A DNA stretch of 9,972 bases from Blautia sp. GTDB taxonomy: Bacteria; Bacillota; Clostridia; Lachnospirales; Lachnospiraceae. Location: the NCBI GenBank assembly GCA_030841965.1, contig JAUUSJ010000149.1, forward strand, positions 1 to 9,972, written 5' to 3'. This document shows, piece after piece, positions 1 to 6,031 of this stretch (its first letter is position 1; each line of letters starts with the position of its first letter). Made by a program: the position numbers and the translations under genes. A model generated the notes under the pieces. The model made no database searches. It worked only from the letters and a program-made list of their open reading frames with translations, and was not told the DNA's origin.

Positions 1-79
1 GCAAAAATCAGCGTATGTCGAAAAATCGTGGGAACGAACGTGTTTACGGCGCATAGCCCTTCTTACTCTCTCGGCGTCT
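1..79 (+). repeat. Structured 211-nt repeat element, copy A (3' part only)
   Basis: Positions 1-45 match copy B (1972-2016) base for base: the 3' half of the core, with inner-stem arm GTCGAAAAATCG and loop sequence TGGGAACGAACG. Positions 46-73 are the variable outer-stem arm, 28 nt long exactly as in copies B and C but of different sequence. Positions 74-79 are the conserved terminal GCGTCT. The 5' half lies outside the window. In this copy GCGTCT runs into TTTTT, so the stem plus U-run could act as an intrinsic terminator. The element lies downstream of proA and is antisense to proA read-through. Confidence 0.85.
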
Positions 80-146
80 TTTTGCCATTTTCCGCTCTAT
101 CTTCTCAGCGTCTTTTTTGCCATTTCCCCTCCACTCTACGTTCTCA
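74..146 (+). repeat. Imperfect tandem duplication of the element's 3' end
   Basis: A 34-nt unit beginning GCGTCTTTTTGCCATTT (74-107) is followed by a diverged second unit beginning GCGTCTTTTTTGCCATTT (108-146). Both units end in TTCTCA. The first unit starts with the conserved end of repeat copy A, so the element's terminus and its flank seem to have been duplicated. The stretch lies between proA's stop codon and copy A. No gene is visible in it. Confidence 0.55.
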
Positions 147-173
147 ACACCTCACCAAAATCCTCAATTTTTC

Positions 174-1451
174 CTATAAGTCCTCAAAATGAAACTCTCT
201 CATTCCACTCGCATAATCTCCCACAATATGACCATCGCCAAAAAGCTTATATTTATACGTCACAAGCCCTTCCAATCCAACTGGTCCTCTTGCATGTATT
301 TTCCCTGTGCTAATTCCAACTTCCGCTCCAAACCCATAGCGGAATCCATCGGCAAATCTCGTAGAACAGTTCTGATAAACCCCAGCTGAATCCACAAGCT
401 GCATAAATTTCTCTGCCGTATCCGAATCCTGCGTAATAATACAATCCGTATGATGAGAACCAAATCGATTAATATGAGAAATCGCCTCATCTACAGAGTC
501 CACAATCTTGACAGAGAGAATAAGTTCAAGATATTCTGTATTAAATTCTTCCTCTCCCATAATCTCACAAGGAATGATGCGAGCGACTTCCTCTGTGCCG
601 CGGATTTTCACATGATTTTTCTCTAATTCCTCTGCGATAACTGGAAGAGCCTCTGCGGCAATTTCACGGTGAATAAGCAAAGTCTCAACTGCATTGCAGG
701 CAGCAGTATACTGAGTCTTGGCATCAACAATAATCGGAAGAGCCTTTTTCATATCCGCCGCCTTATCCACATAAATATGACAAATTCCGTCCGCATGTCC
801 CATAACAGGAATCTTTGTATTATTCATAATATACTGAACAAAAGAATTAGACCCCCTTGGGATTAATAAATCGACAGAGTCATGGCAAGATAAAAGTTCC
901 GCAATTTCATTGTGAAGCTCCGCCTGAAGCATACATCCCGAAGGAGCTCCCGCCTCGATTGCCGCCTTATAAATAATATCGAATAAAACCTTATTCGTAC
1001 ACGCCGTCTCCTTGCCACCCTTTAGAACAACGCAGTTTCCACTCTTAATACAGAGAGAAGAAATCTGAATCAAGGCGTCCGGTCTCGCCTCAAAGATAAC
1101 ACCGATTACTCCAATCGGACAAGTAATTCGATAAAGATTCAGCCCTTCATCCAACTGTCTGGCAAGCTGAACCTTTCCGACAGGGTCTTCTAATTTAATT
1201 AATTCATCAATTCCGGTCGTCACATCCTTTAACTTATGTTCATCAAATTTCAGACGTTTCATAACAGATGGAGCAATATTATTTTTCACAGCATTGTCCA
1301 AATCTTCCCGGTTCGCAGAGAAGATAGCCTCCTGATTAGCCAAAAGAGCCTCTTTTACCGCTGCAAGGATAGCATTTCTCTCAGAAGTAGAGAGAGCTGC
1401 CATCTTATAGCTATCTTGTTTCATTTTCATCGTAGCAGTTTGCATATCCAT
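174..1451 (-). CDS. proA: Gamma-glutamyl phosphate reductase (glutamate-5-semialdehyde dehydrogenase)
   Basis: Catalyses NADPH-dependent reduction of gamma-glutamyl phosphate to glutamate-5-semialdehyde, the second step of proline synthesis from glutamate; cytosolic. The protein is 425 aa, close to the family's usual ~415. Visible landmarks are CPIGVIGVIFEARPD (111-125), the lysine-containing VLKGGKE segment (142-148), the QYTAACNAVETLL segment with the catalytic cysteine C252, and the C-terminal HARGPVGLEGLVTYKY (386-401). The ATG start is supported by AAAGGAA on the minus strand (1461-1467), 9 nt upstream. A second methionine at codon 3 is possible but not needed. The glutamate kinase gene proB, often adjacent, is not in this window on either side that can be seen, so proA stands alone here. 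I looked for a proline T-box leader upstream and saw none. Confidence 0.97.
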   Translation of the reverse strand: MDMQTATMKMKQDSYKMAALSTSERNAILAAVKEALLANQEAIFSANREDLDNAVKNNIAPSVMKRLKFDEHKLKDVTTGIDELIKLEDPVGKVQLARQLDEGLNLYRITCPIGVIGVIFEARPDALIQISSLCIKSGNCVVLKGGKETACTNKVLFDIIYKAAIEAGAPSGCMLQAELHNEIAELLSCHDSVDLLIPRGSNSFVQYIMNNTKIPVMGHADGICHIYVDKAADMKKALPIIVDAKTQYTAACNAVETLLIHREIAAEALPVIAEELEKNHVKIRGTEEVARIIPCEIMGEEEFNTEYLELILSVKIVDSVDEAISHINRFGSHHTDCIITQDSDTAEKFMQLVDSAGVYQNCSTRFADGFRYGFGAEVGISTGKIHARGPVGLEGLVTYKYKLFGDGHIVGDYASGMREFHFEDL

Positions 1452-1839
1452 AGTTCTTGATTCCTTTCTAACTTATATTTCCTTTTTCTAAATTATTTAC
1501 CTATCGTTTAATTAAAACCAGAAGGTATCTTAATTTCTAGCCTAAAGTTATAGATTTCCTTTACAGTTTTGACATTCCCCATAGTTAAAGCAAGGGAATT
1601 CTTGCATTCATATTCGTATTGTACTGTATTTTTACATTTAATACAATATATATTTCCAAAAATTCAAGACCCTTATATCCCCATATTTGAAACAAGGTAA
1701 GTTACAGGCTTCTTTAATAATCTTTGCAAGATTTGAGTCGTGCAAGATAGCGTAAAATTTTTGTAAGTAAAAAAAGCGGAGAATTTATATTAAAACTGTG
1801 TAGTAGCAGTCCTTATGAAAGAGAATGTTATAGAGTTTC
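1452..1839. other. AT-rich non-coding stretch upstream of proA
   Basis: No gene or recognisable riboswitch is visible. It should hold the proA promoter on the minus strand, but I see only weak candidates, such as TTGAAT followed 18 nt later by TATTAA. A small inverted repeat ATTCCC / GGGAAT (1574-1599) with a 14-nt loop would lie in the proA leader. TTGTAA (1761-1766) with TATATT (1786-1791), 19 nt apart, is a weak plus-strand promoter candidate about 50 nt before repeat copy B. Confidence 0.4.
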
Positions 1840-2050
1840 GCCAATACACAGCTGATAGAGGAGAGAGGTATCTCCCCCACAAACGATAGAGAGTGGAGCG
1901 ATTTTTCGATATACTTAGCTTTGCCGCTGGAGCACTGTTTGAGCAGCGTAGCTGCGAGTTTGCGGGAGGCGGCAAAAATCAGCGTATGTCGAAAAATCGT
2001 GGGAACGAACGTGTTTGAGGGGGAGATACCTCTCTCCTCTATCAGCGTCT
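1840..2050 (+). repeat. Structured 211-nt repeat element, copy B (complete); candidate non-coding RNA
   Basis: Complete copy. It starts GCCAATACACAGC (1840-1852) and ends GCGTCT (2045-2050). Outer stem: 1851-1878 pairs perfectly with 2019-2046 (28 bp), then an A/A mismatch, then CAAAC/GTTTG. Next is a conserved asymmetric internal loop, GATAGAGAGTGGAG (from 1885) facing TGGGAACGAACGT. An inner stem follows, CGATTTTTCGATATAC with GTATGTCGAAAAATCG (16 bp, one U-G wobble), then TTTGCCGC/GCGGCAAA. At the tip is a small hairpin GCAGC-GTA-GCTGC. Copy C has the same length and folds the same way through compensating substitutions. The strand is set by the wobbles, which pair only in this reading direction. 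No convincing protein is encoded. It lies between the divergent proA and cca genes. Confidence 0.9.
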
Positions 2051-2106
2051 CCTCTCACATATTCCCCCAAACATCCCCTTAGAAAGAAAATAGTGCAAAC
2101 AAACAC

Positions 2107-2134
2107 TTGTAATTATAAAAAAATACGATAAAAT
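2107..2134 (+). promoter_or_regulatory. Candidate sigma-A promoter for the cca-AEC unit
   Basis: TTGTAA (2107-2112) and TAAAAT (2129-2134) are separated by 16 nt, upstream of cca and pointing toward it. The match is 4/6 and 5/6 to the consensus. The -10 box is the end of the left arm of the hairpin at 2118-2164, so the two signals overlap. The leader would be about 130 nt long. Confidence 0.4.
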
Positions 2135-2164
2135 AAAAAAAGAATTCATTTTATCGTATTTTTT
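2118..2164 (+). terminator. Perfect 17-bp AT-rich hairpin with U-run; terminator or operator
   Basis: AAAAAATACGATAAAAT (2118-2134) and ATTTTATCGTATTTTTT (2148-2164) are exact reverse complements around a 13-nt loop. The A-run and T-run on the two sides make it symmetrical, as in bidirectional terminators. However, the stem holds only two G-C pairs, which is weak for termination. It would stop transcripts leaving repeat copy B before they reach cca. Because it overlaps the likely cca promoter, it could equally be a protein-binding operator. Confidence 0.5.
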
Positions 2165-2184
2165 GCTGTAAAAACTCCGTCAAC

Positions 2185-2219
2185 CAACTGTGCAGATGGA
2201 AAATCCCGCTCCACAGTTG
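2185..2219 (+). promoter_or_regulatory. Hairpin in the cca leader
   Basis: CAACTGTG (2185-2192) and CACAGTTG (2212-2219) form an 8-bp perfect inverted repeat with a 19-nt loop. It lies about 50 nt before the GTG start of cca, inside the predicted leader. There is no U-run after it, so it is not an ordinary terminator. I do not recognise it as a known riboswitch. Confidence 0.35.
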
Positions 2220-2269
2220 CATAAATATTTGACGAACGAAACTGTATGAGTATGTGAGGAGATGAGAAT

Positions 2270-3634
2270 GTGACAGAAAATAAAAATTCCCGTATGGCAA
2301 AACATATAGCCGCTCTTGTATCAGAGGCAGGAGGGCGAACGTTCTATGTCGGCGGCTATGTCAGAGATAAATACATGGGAATAGAAAATAAAGATATCGA
2401 CATCGAAGTTCACGGTATCACACCAGAAAAACTCGGAGAAATTCTAGATAACGTCGGAGAACGTCTTGAAATGGGAGCGAGTTTTGGTGTGTTTGGACTT
2501 CGAGGCTATGACTTGGATATTGCCATGCCGAGAAAGGAGGAGGCGACAGGGCGAGGGCATAAGGATTTTGCAGTATTTGTCGACCCATTTTTAGGCACGA
2601 AAAAAGCGGCGATGCGGCGTGATTTTACGATGAATGCGATGATGGAAGATGTACTGACGGGAGAGCTTGTCGACCATTTTGGCGGCATGGATGACCTAAA
2701 AAGGGGCGTTCTTCGCCATGTAAATACGAAGACCTTTGTGGAAGACCCGCTTCGAGTGCTCCGCGCCGCTCAATTTGCCGCAAGATTTGAGTTTACTGTG
2801 GCGGATGAGACGATTGAATTGTCAAAAACAATGGACTTAAGCTATCTCGCCTGTGAGAGGATTTATGCAGAGCTAGAAAAAGCATTGCTGAAAGCTGAAA
2901 AACCGTCTATTTTCTTTGAGGAGCTTAGGAGAATGGAGCAGCTTAGTTTCTGGTTTCGTGAGGTGGAACAATTAATCGGCGTAGAGCAGTCAAGAGAACA
3001 TCATCCAGAGGGAGATGTATGGAATCATACGATGCTTGTTCTCGACGAGGCGGCGAAGTTTCGGGAGGATACGAGGAATCCAGTTGGATTTATGTTTTCT
3101 GCAATCTGCCATGATTTTGGAAAAATTTTGACGACGAGAGAGATAGACGGCAAAATTCACGCATTTGGGCATGAGGTGGAGGGACTTCCACTCGTAAAAG
3201 TTTTTTTAAAGAGGATTACAAATGAGGTAAAACTCAGAAAATATGTCCTCAATATGGTAGAACTTCATATGAAACCAAATATCATGGCGGCGCAAAAAGC
3301 AAAGATAAAATCAACGAATAAAATGTTTGACGCATCAGTGGACCCGGAGGGATTAATCTTATTTTCTATCGCAGACCATATGGGAAGAACTGGAATGATA
3401 AGAGATGAAAAGACGGAGGCATTCTTGCGAGAGAGACTTGCCATTTTCCATGAGACAATGGAGAAGCCGTATGTGATGGGATGTGATTTGGTAAAGGCAG
3501 GGTTAAAGCCAAGTCCGAAATTTCATGAAATTTTGGAGTATGCACATAAATTAAGGCTTGCGAGAGTGAGTAAGGAAAATGCGCTAAAGCAGGCGTTGGC
3601 TTATGCAGAAAAATTAGAAAAAGAAAGAAGTTGA
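2270..3634 (+). CDS. cca: CCA-adding tRNA nucleotidyltransferase with HD domain
   Basis: Class II nucleotidyltransferase that adds or repairs the CCA 3' end of tRNAs; cytosolic. Of 454 aa, the N-terminal third carries the polymerase signature: GGYVRD (28-33), the metal-binding pair D42/D44 in KDIDIEV, RRDFTMNA (116-123), and the EDPLRVLRAAQFAARF helix (158-173). A C-terminal HD phosphohydrolase-type domain follows, with H253 (WNHTML), HD at 281-282, H301 and D369 as likely metal ligands. This architecture is known in several clostridial and proteobacterial enzymes. The GTG start at 2270 is preferred because AGGAGAT (2257-2263) lies 7-8 nt upstream; the next in-frame ATG (codon 9) lacks such a site. 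It is probably co-transcribed with the AEC transporter, which begins 6 nt after the stop, or overlaps it by 4 nt if the TTG is used. Strict CCA addition versus partial activity (CC or A only) cannot be told from sequence. Confidence 0.92.
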   Translation: MTENKNSRMAKHIAALVSEAGGRTFYVGGYVRDKYMGIENKDIDIEVHGITPEKLGEILDNVGERLEMGASFGVFGLRGYDLDIAMPRKEEATGRGHKDFAVFVDPFLGTKKAAMRRDFTMNAMMEDVLTGELVDHFGGMDDLKRGVLRHVNTKTFVEDPLRVLRAAQFAARFEFTVADETIELSKTMDLSYLACERIYAELEKALLKAEKPSIFFEELRRMEQLSFWFREVEQLIGVEQSREHHPEGDVWNHTMLVLDEAAKFREDTRNPVGFMFSAICHDFGKILTTREIDGKIHAFGHEVEGLPLVKVFLKRITNEVKLRKYVLNMVELHMKPNIMAAQKAKIKSTNKMFDASVDPEGLILFSIADHMGRTGMIRDEKTEAFLRERLAIFHETMEKPYVMGCDLVKAGLKPSPKFHEILEYAHKLRLARVSKENALKQALAYAEKLEKERS

Positions 3635-3639
3635 TAAAT

Positions 3640-4587
3640 ATGGAAAATTTAATTTTTAGCTTAAATGCGACTATTCCTATCTTTTTAATGATGGTTCTTG
3701 GCTATGTTTTTCATCAAATCGGCTGGTTTGATGATGTATTTGCCTCAAAGATGAATAAATTTGTCTTTTTAGTTCCACTTCCAGTCATGGTTTTTAAGGA
3801 TTTGGCGACGGTAGATTTCAGAGAAGTCTGGGATTTAAAATTCGTTCTTTTTTGTTTTTTTGCGACTGTGATAAGTATTGGGATTTCAGCTTTGTTCTCT
3901 CTTATTTGGAGGGATAAAACTCTAAAAGGAGAATTTATTCAGGCATCCTATCGAAGCAGTGCGGCGCTTCTTGGAATTGCCTTTATCCAAAATATTTACG
4001 GAAATTCTGGTATGGCGCCTCTTATGATTATCGGAAGTGTTCCGCTTTATAATATTATGGCTGTTATTGTCTTATCTTTTTTCAAGCCGGGGCAGAGTGG
4101 AAGAATAACCCCAGAACTCTTAAAAAAAACATTAAAAGGAATTGTAACCAATCCGATTATTATAGGAATTGTCCTTGGAATTTTATGGTCCTTCTTTCGG
4201 ATTCCGATGCCCCATATACTAGAGAAAACTCTTACGAATCTTGGAAATGTGGCATCTCCGATGGGGCTTATGGCGATGGGAGCGACTTTTGACTTTAAAA
4301 AAGCATTGGCAAAACTAAAGCCTGCCATCACAGCGACCGTAATCAAACTCGTTGGCTTTGTATCCGTTTTTTTGCCAGTTGCAGTTTCCATGGGCTTTCG
4401 AGAGGAAAAGCTTGTGGCGATTTTAGTGATGCTCGGTTCGGCGACAACAGTGAGCTGCTATGTTATGGCGAGAAATATGGGGCATGAGGGAGTCTTAACT
4501 TCCAGTGTCGTTATGTTGACAACGCTTTTTAGTGCGTTTACATTGACTATATGGTTATACATACTAAAAAGTATGGGATTGATATAG
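3640..4587 (+). CDS. AEC-family (auxin-efflux-carrier-like) membrane transporter
   Basis: Predicted inner-membrane carrier of 315 aa with about ten hydrophobic segments in two halves of five; family members average ~310 aa. Typical features are SYRSSAALLGIAF (103-115) after the third segment, NPIIIGIVLG (171-180) opening the second half, and GSATTVSCYVMARNMG (266-281) in the penultimate helix region. Bacterial AEC proteins export or import organic anions such as malate and malonate. The substrate here is unknown, and plant auxin transport should not be assumed. I chose ATG 3640 because the purine-rich AAGAAAGAAG (3621-3630) lies 9 nt before it. A TTG at 3631 in the same frame would overlap the cca stop as TTGA and add three residues. 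The tight spacing suggests co-transcription with cca, though the functions have no obvious link. Confidence 0.88.
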   Translation: MENLIFSLNATIPIFLMMVLGYVFHQIGWFDDVFASKMNKFVFLVPLPVMVFKDLATVDFREVWDLKFVLFCFFATVISIGISALFSLIWRDKTLKGEFIQASYRSSAALLGIAFIQNIYGNSGMAPLMIIGSVPLYNIMAVIVLSFFKPGQSGRITPELLKKTLKGIVTNPIIIGIVLGILWSFFRIPMPHILEKTLTNLGNVASPMGLMAMGATFDFKKALAKLKPAITATVIKLVGFVSVFLPVAVSMGFREEKLVAILVMLGSATTVSCYVMARNMGHEGVLTSSVVMLTTLFSAFTLTIWLYILKSMGLI

Positions 4588-4612
4588 AGAAAGTATTTTT
4601 GAACATTAGAAC

Positions 4613-4690
4613 AGATAAGAGGCTTCTCTCCTTAAAACAATGGCGAAATTTAAAACCGCGGTATGTTTTAAGAGGAAAAGCCTCTCATCT
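4613..4690. terminator. Long imperfect hairpin between convergent genes
   Basis: 4613-4639 and 4664-4690 are 27-nt inverted arms differing at four columns, around a 24-nt loop. It sits between the AEC stop codon and the stop codon of the minus-strand ArAE gene. In minus-strand RNA three of the four imperfect columns become G-U wobbles, whereas in plus-strand RNA only one does. The fold is therefore better for the ArAE transcript. No long U-run follows on either side, so Rho-independent termination is uncertain; mRNA 3'-end protection is an alternative. Confidence 0.55.
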
Positions 4691-4699
4691 ATACTTCTC

Positions 4700-5809
4700 T
4701 TAAATGGTCGGAGGAACTTTTTTCCTCCATTTTTTAATTTTCTCTTTCTTCTTTTTCTTCTCTTTTTCCTTTTGTTGCATCTCTTCTTGAAGTTCCTTTG
4801 TTCGACTCCAGTACTTATCCAAAATTTCATCATCCATATCTCGAACAAATCTCTGTTTAAATACGAGAAATTCCTCTAAATCCATTAAAATATGATAGAG
4901 GAGAGCACGGTTTTCAAACTCCTCATAGCTTTGCGGAAGTGGTTGACTTTTTAGGCTCTCGAGGGTTTCCTCAAGCCTGTCAAGTTGAAGGGATGGCGTA
5001 TTCACCTCAATTACATACTCACTCATATACGTAATATATTCTGACACAATCTTTGCCTGGTCTGGAATACGGCGGAGTTTTTTTAGCTCATAGTGAAGAT
5101 TGTGCAAAACTTGACATTGGTTACGGCGCATCTCAAAATATTCGATATAATACTGCGGGTCTGACGAAAAAGTATTATTCTGGTACGCATGGGCATCATT
5201 GATATATCCGTCAAGCTTACTTTCCAATGCTCGAATATCGGCCCATACATCTCGCTGTAATCTTTTTTTGCTCAGATACGTGGCGACCTCACCTAAAATA
5301 ACCTGTAATTGATGCTCTGTACGGCGCATATTCTTAATAATATGTTCCTCTTCGCGTTTATTATCATGAAAGAGGTTAAGAATAATCGCAATGACAATAC
5401 CAATCACGACAAGCATCAACTCATTTAAAATAAATTCCGGAGAAAAGTTTTTTTCCGTCAAAAAATGTGTTCCGATAACGGCGTTTACCGATATCGTGGC
5501 TGACCATCCAAAAACATCACTGATGAGAACAATGATAAAAATGAAAAGCCCATAGGCAATCCATTGAATTTCCAAATGTGGAAATAAAATGAAAATCGTA
5601 GTGATAGATACGGAAAAGGTGAGAAGTCGGAAACAAGATAAATGTAATGTTTCCCATTTTGTAGTTACAAGTGTAAGAAGTGTGATACTTCCGGCAGCCA
5701 CGGCGAACTGTAAGTCCAGCAATGTGGCGATATAGATGGCAGTGCTACTGCCGAGAGCTATCTTGATAGCCCGAAACAACAGTTTCTTTATCTTTCTAAA
5801 AGTCTCCAT
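4700..5809 (-). CDS. Aromatic acid exporter (ArAE_1/DUF939) family membrane protein
   Basis: Inner-membrane protein of 369 aa. The N-terminal 150 residues contain about six hydrophobic segments (roughly 14-33, 35-50, 62-77, 81-99, 102-116, 129-147). This is the pattern of the ArAE_1/FUSC-like fold, including SDVFGWSATISVNAVIGTHFL (98-118). A long, mostly helical cytosolic domain (about 150-345) matches the ArAE_1 C-terminal domain type. The last 20 or so residues are very lysine-rich (347-364). The family is named for aromatic acid efflux proteins, but the substrate of Firmicute members is not established. The ATG at 5809 is chosen because AGGAGGT (5821-5827, minus strand) is 11 nt upstream. 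A TTG-initiated extension of 11 residues to 5842 would place that site inside the gene. It is a single-gene unit, divergent from ktrB. Confidence 0.82.
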   Translation of the reverse strand: METFRKIKKLLFRAIKIALGSSTAIYIATLLDLQFAVAAGSITLLTLVTTKWETLHLSCFRLLTFSVSITTIFILFPHLEIQWIAYGLFIFIIVLISDVFGWSATISVNAVIGTHFLTEKNFSPEFILNELMLVVIGIVIAIILNLFHDNKREEEHIIKNMRRTEHQLQVILGEVATYLSKKRLQRDVWADIRALESKLDGYINDAHAYQNNTFSSDPQYYIEYFEMRRNQCQVLHNLHYELKKLRRIPDQAKIVSEYITYMSEYVIEVNTPSLQLDRLEETLESLKSQPLPQSYEEFENRALLYHILMDLEEFLVFKQRFVRDMDDEILDKYWSRTKELQEEMQQKEKEKKKKKEKIKKWRKKVPPTI

Positions 5810-5849
5810 GTTGGATATAGACCTCCTCTTTTTATCCCCCAATAAAAAG

Positions 5850-5896
5850 CTGCCATAATGATAAAAAAGAACTATTATTCTTTATTTTAATGGCAG
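5850..5896. promoter_or_regulatory. Inverted repeat spanning the ArAE promoter
   Basis: CTGCCAT (5850-5856) and ATGGCAG (5890-5896) are exact inverted copies. The A/T-rich inner sequences (AATGATAAA and TTTATTTTA) extend partial pairing. One arm lies in the spacer between the -35 and -10 boxes, the other about 25 nt inside the transcript. This is consistent with a repressor site pair, but no regulator gene is nearby. It cannot act as an RNA hairpin in the ArAE mRNA, since one arm lies upstream of the expected +1. Confidence 0.35.
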
Positions 5897-5912
5897 AGAT
5901 ATACGCTGTCAA
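5884..5912 (-). promoter_or_regulatory. Sigma-A promoter of the ArAE gene
   Basis: On the minus strand, a perfect TTGACA (5912-5907) and TAAAAT (5889-5884) are separated by the ideal 17 nt. Transcription would start near 5877, giving a leader of about 70 nt before the ATG at 5809. It is the best promoter match in the window. Confidence 0.7.
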
Positions 5913-5964
5913 GCGAAAACTGGATAGAAACGAAAATTAGATACAAGATTCCGCAGAATCTATC

Positions 5965-5991
5965 TTGAAAAATGGAATTATTTAGTATACC
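5965..5991 (+). promoter_or_regulatory. Weak candidate promoter of ktrB
   Basis: TTGAAA (5965-5970) is followed by TATACC (5986-5991) with a short 15-nt spacer, 41 nt before the preferred ktrB start. A perfect TTGACA at 5993-5998 looks tempting, but its -10 position would fall on the ribosome binding site and start codon. This candidate is therefore preferred, with low confidence. Confidence 0.25.
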
Positions 5992-6031
5992 ATTGACAGA
6001 GAATAAATATAAAAAGAAAGGCAAGAAATAT

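Noticed and set aside
1452..1800. Proline T-box or other known riboswitch before proA
   Set aside because: No AGGGTGG-type T-box sequence or other familiar conserved core is present on the minus strand.
1840..2050. Ordinary MITE or insertion-sequence remnant
   Set aside because: MITEs have terminal inverted repeats that are similar between copies. Here the arms match within a copy but differ between copies, and no target-site duplication is evident. Mobility by another route is not excluded.
1790..2106. Two minus-strand open frames across repeat copy B (1790-1975 and 1915-2106), and one across copy C (7276-7584)
   Set aside because: They have no ribosome binding sites, they run through the hairpin stems and loops, and the base changes between copies preserve RNA pairing rather than codons.
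4640..4879. Plus-strand open frame rich in phenylalanine and leucine
   Set aside because: It is the complement of the lysine-rich tail of the ArAE gene and of the intergenic hairpin, with no ribosome binding site.
5810..5842. TTG-initiated longer ArAE protein
   Set aside because: The AGGAGGT site lies inside this extension and is correctly placed for the ATG at 5809.
5972..6031. Longer ktrB start at ATG 5972
   Set aside because: It has no ribosome binding site and the added 20 residues do not resemble KtrB N-termini. The ATG at 6032 has AAAGG at good spacing.
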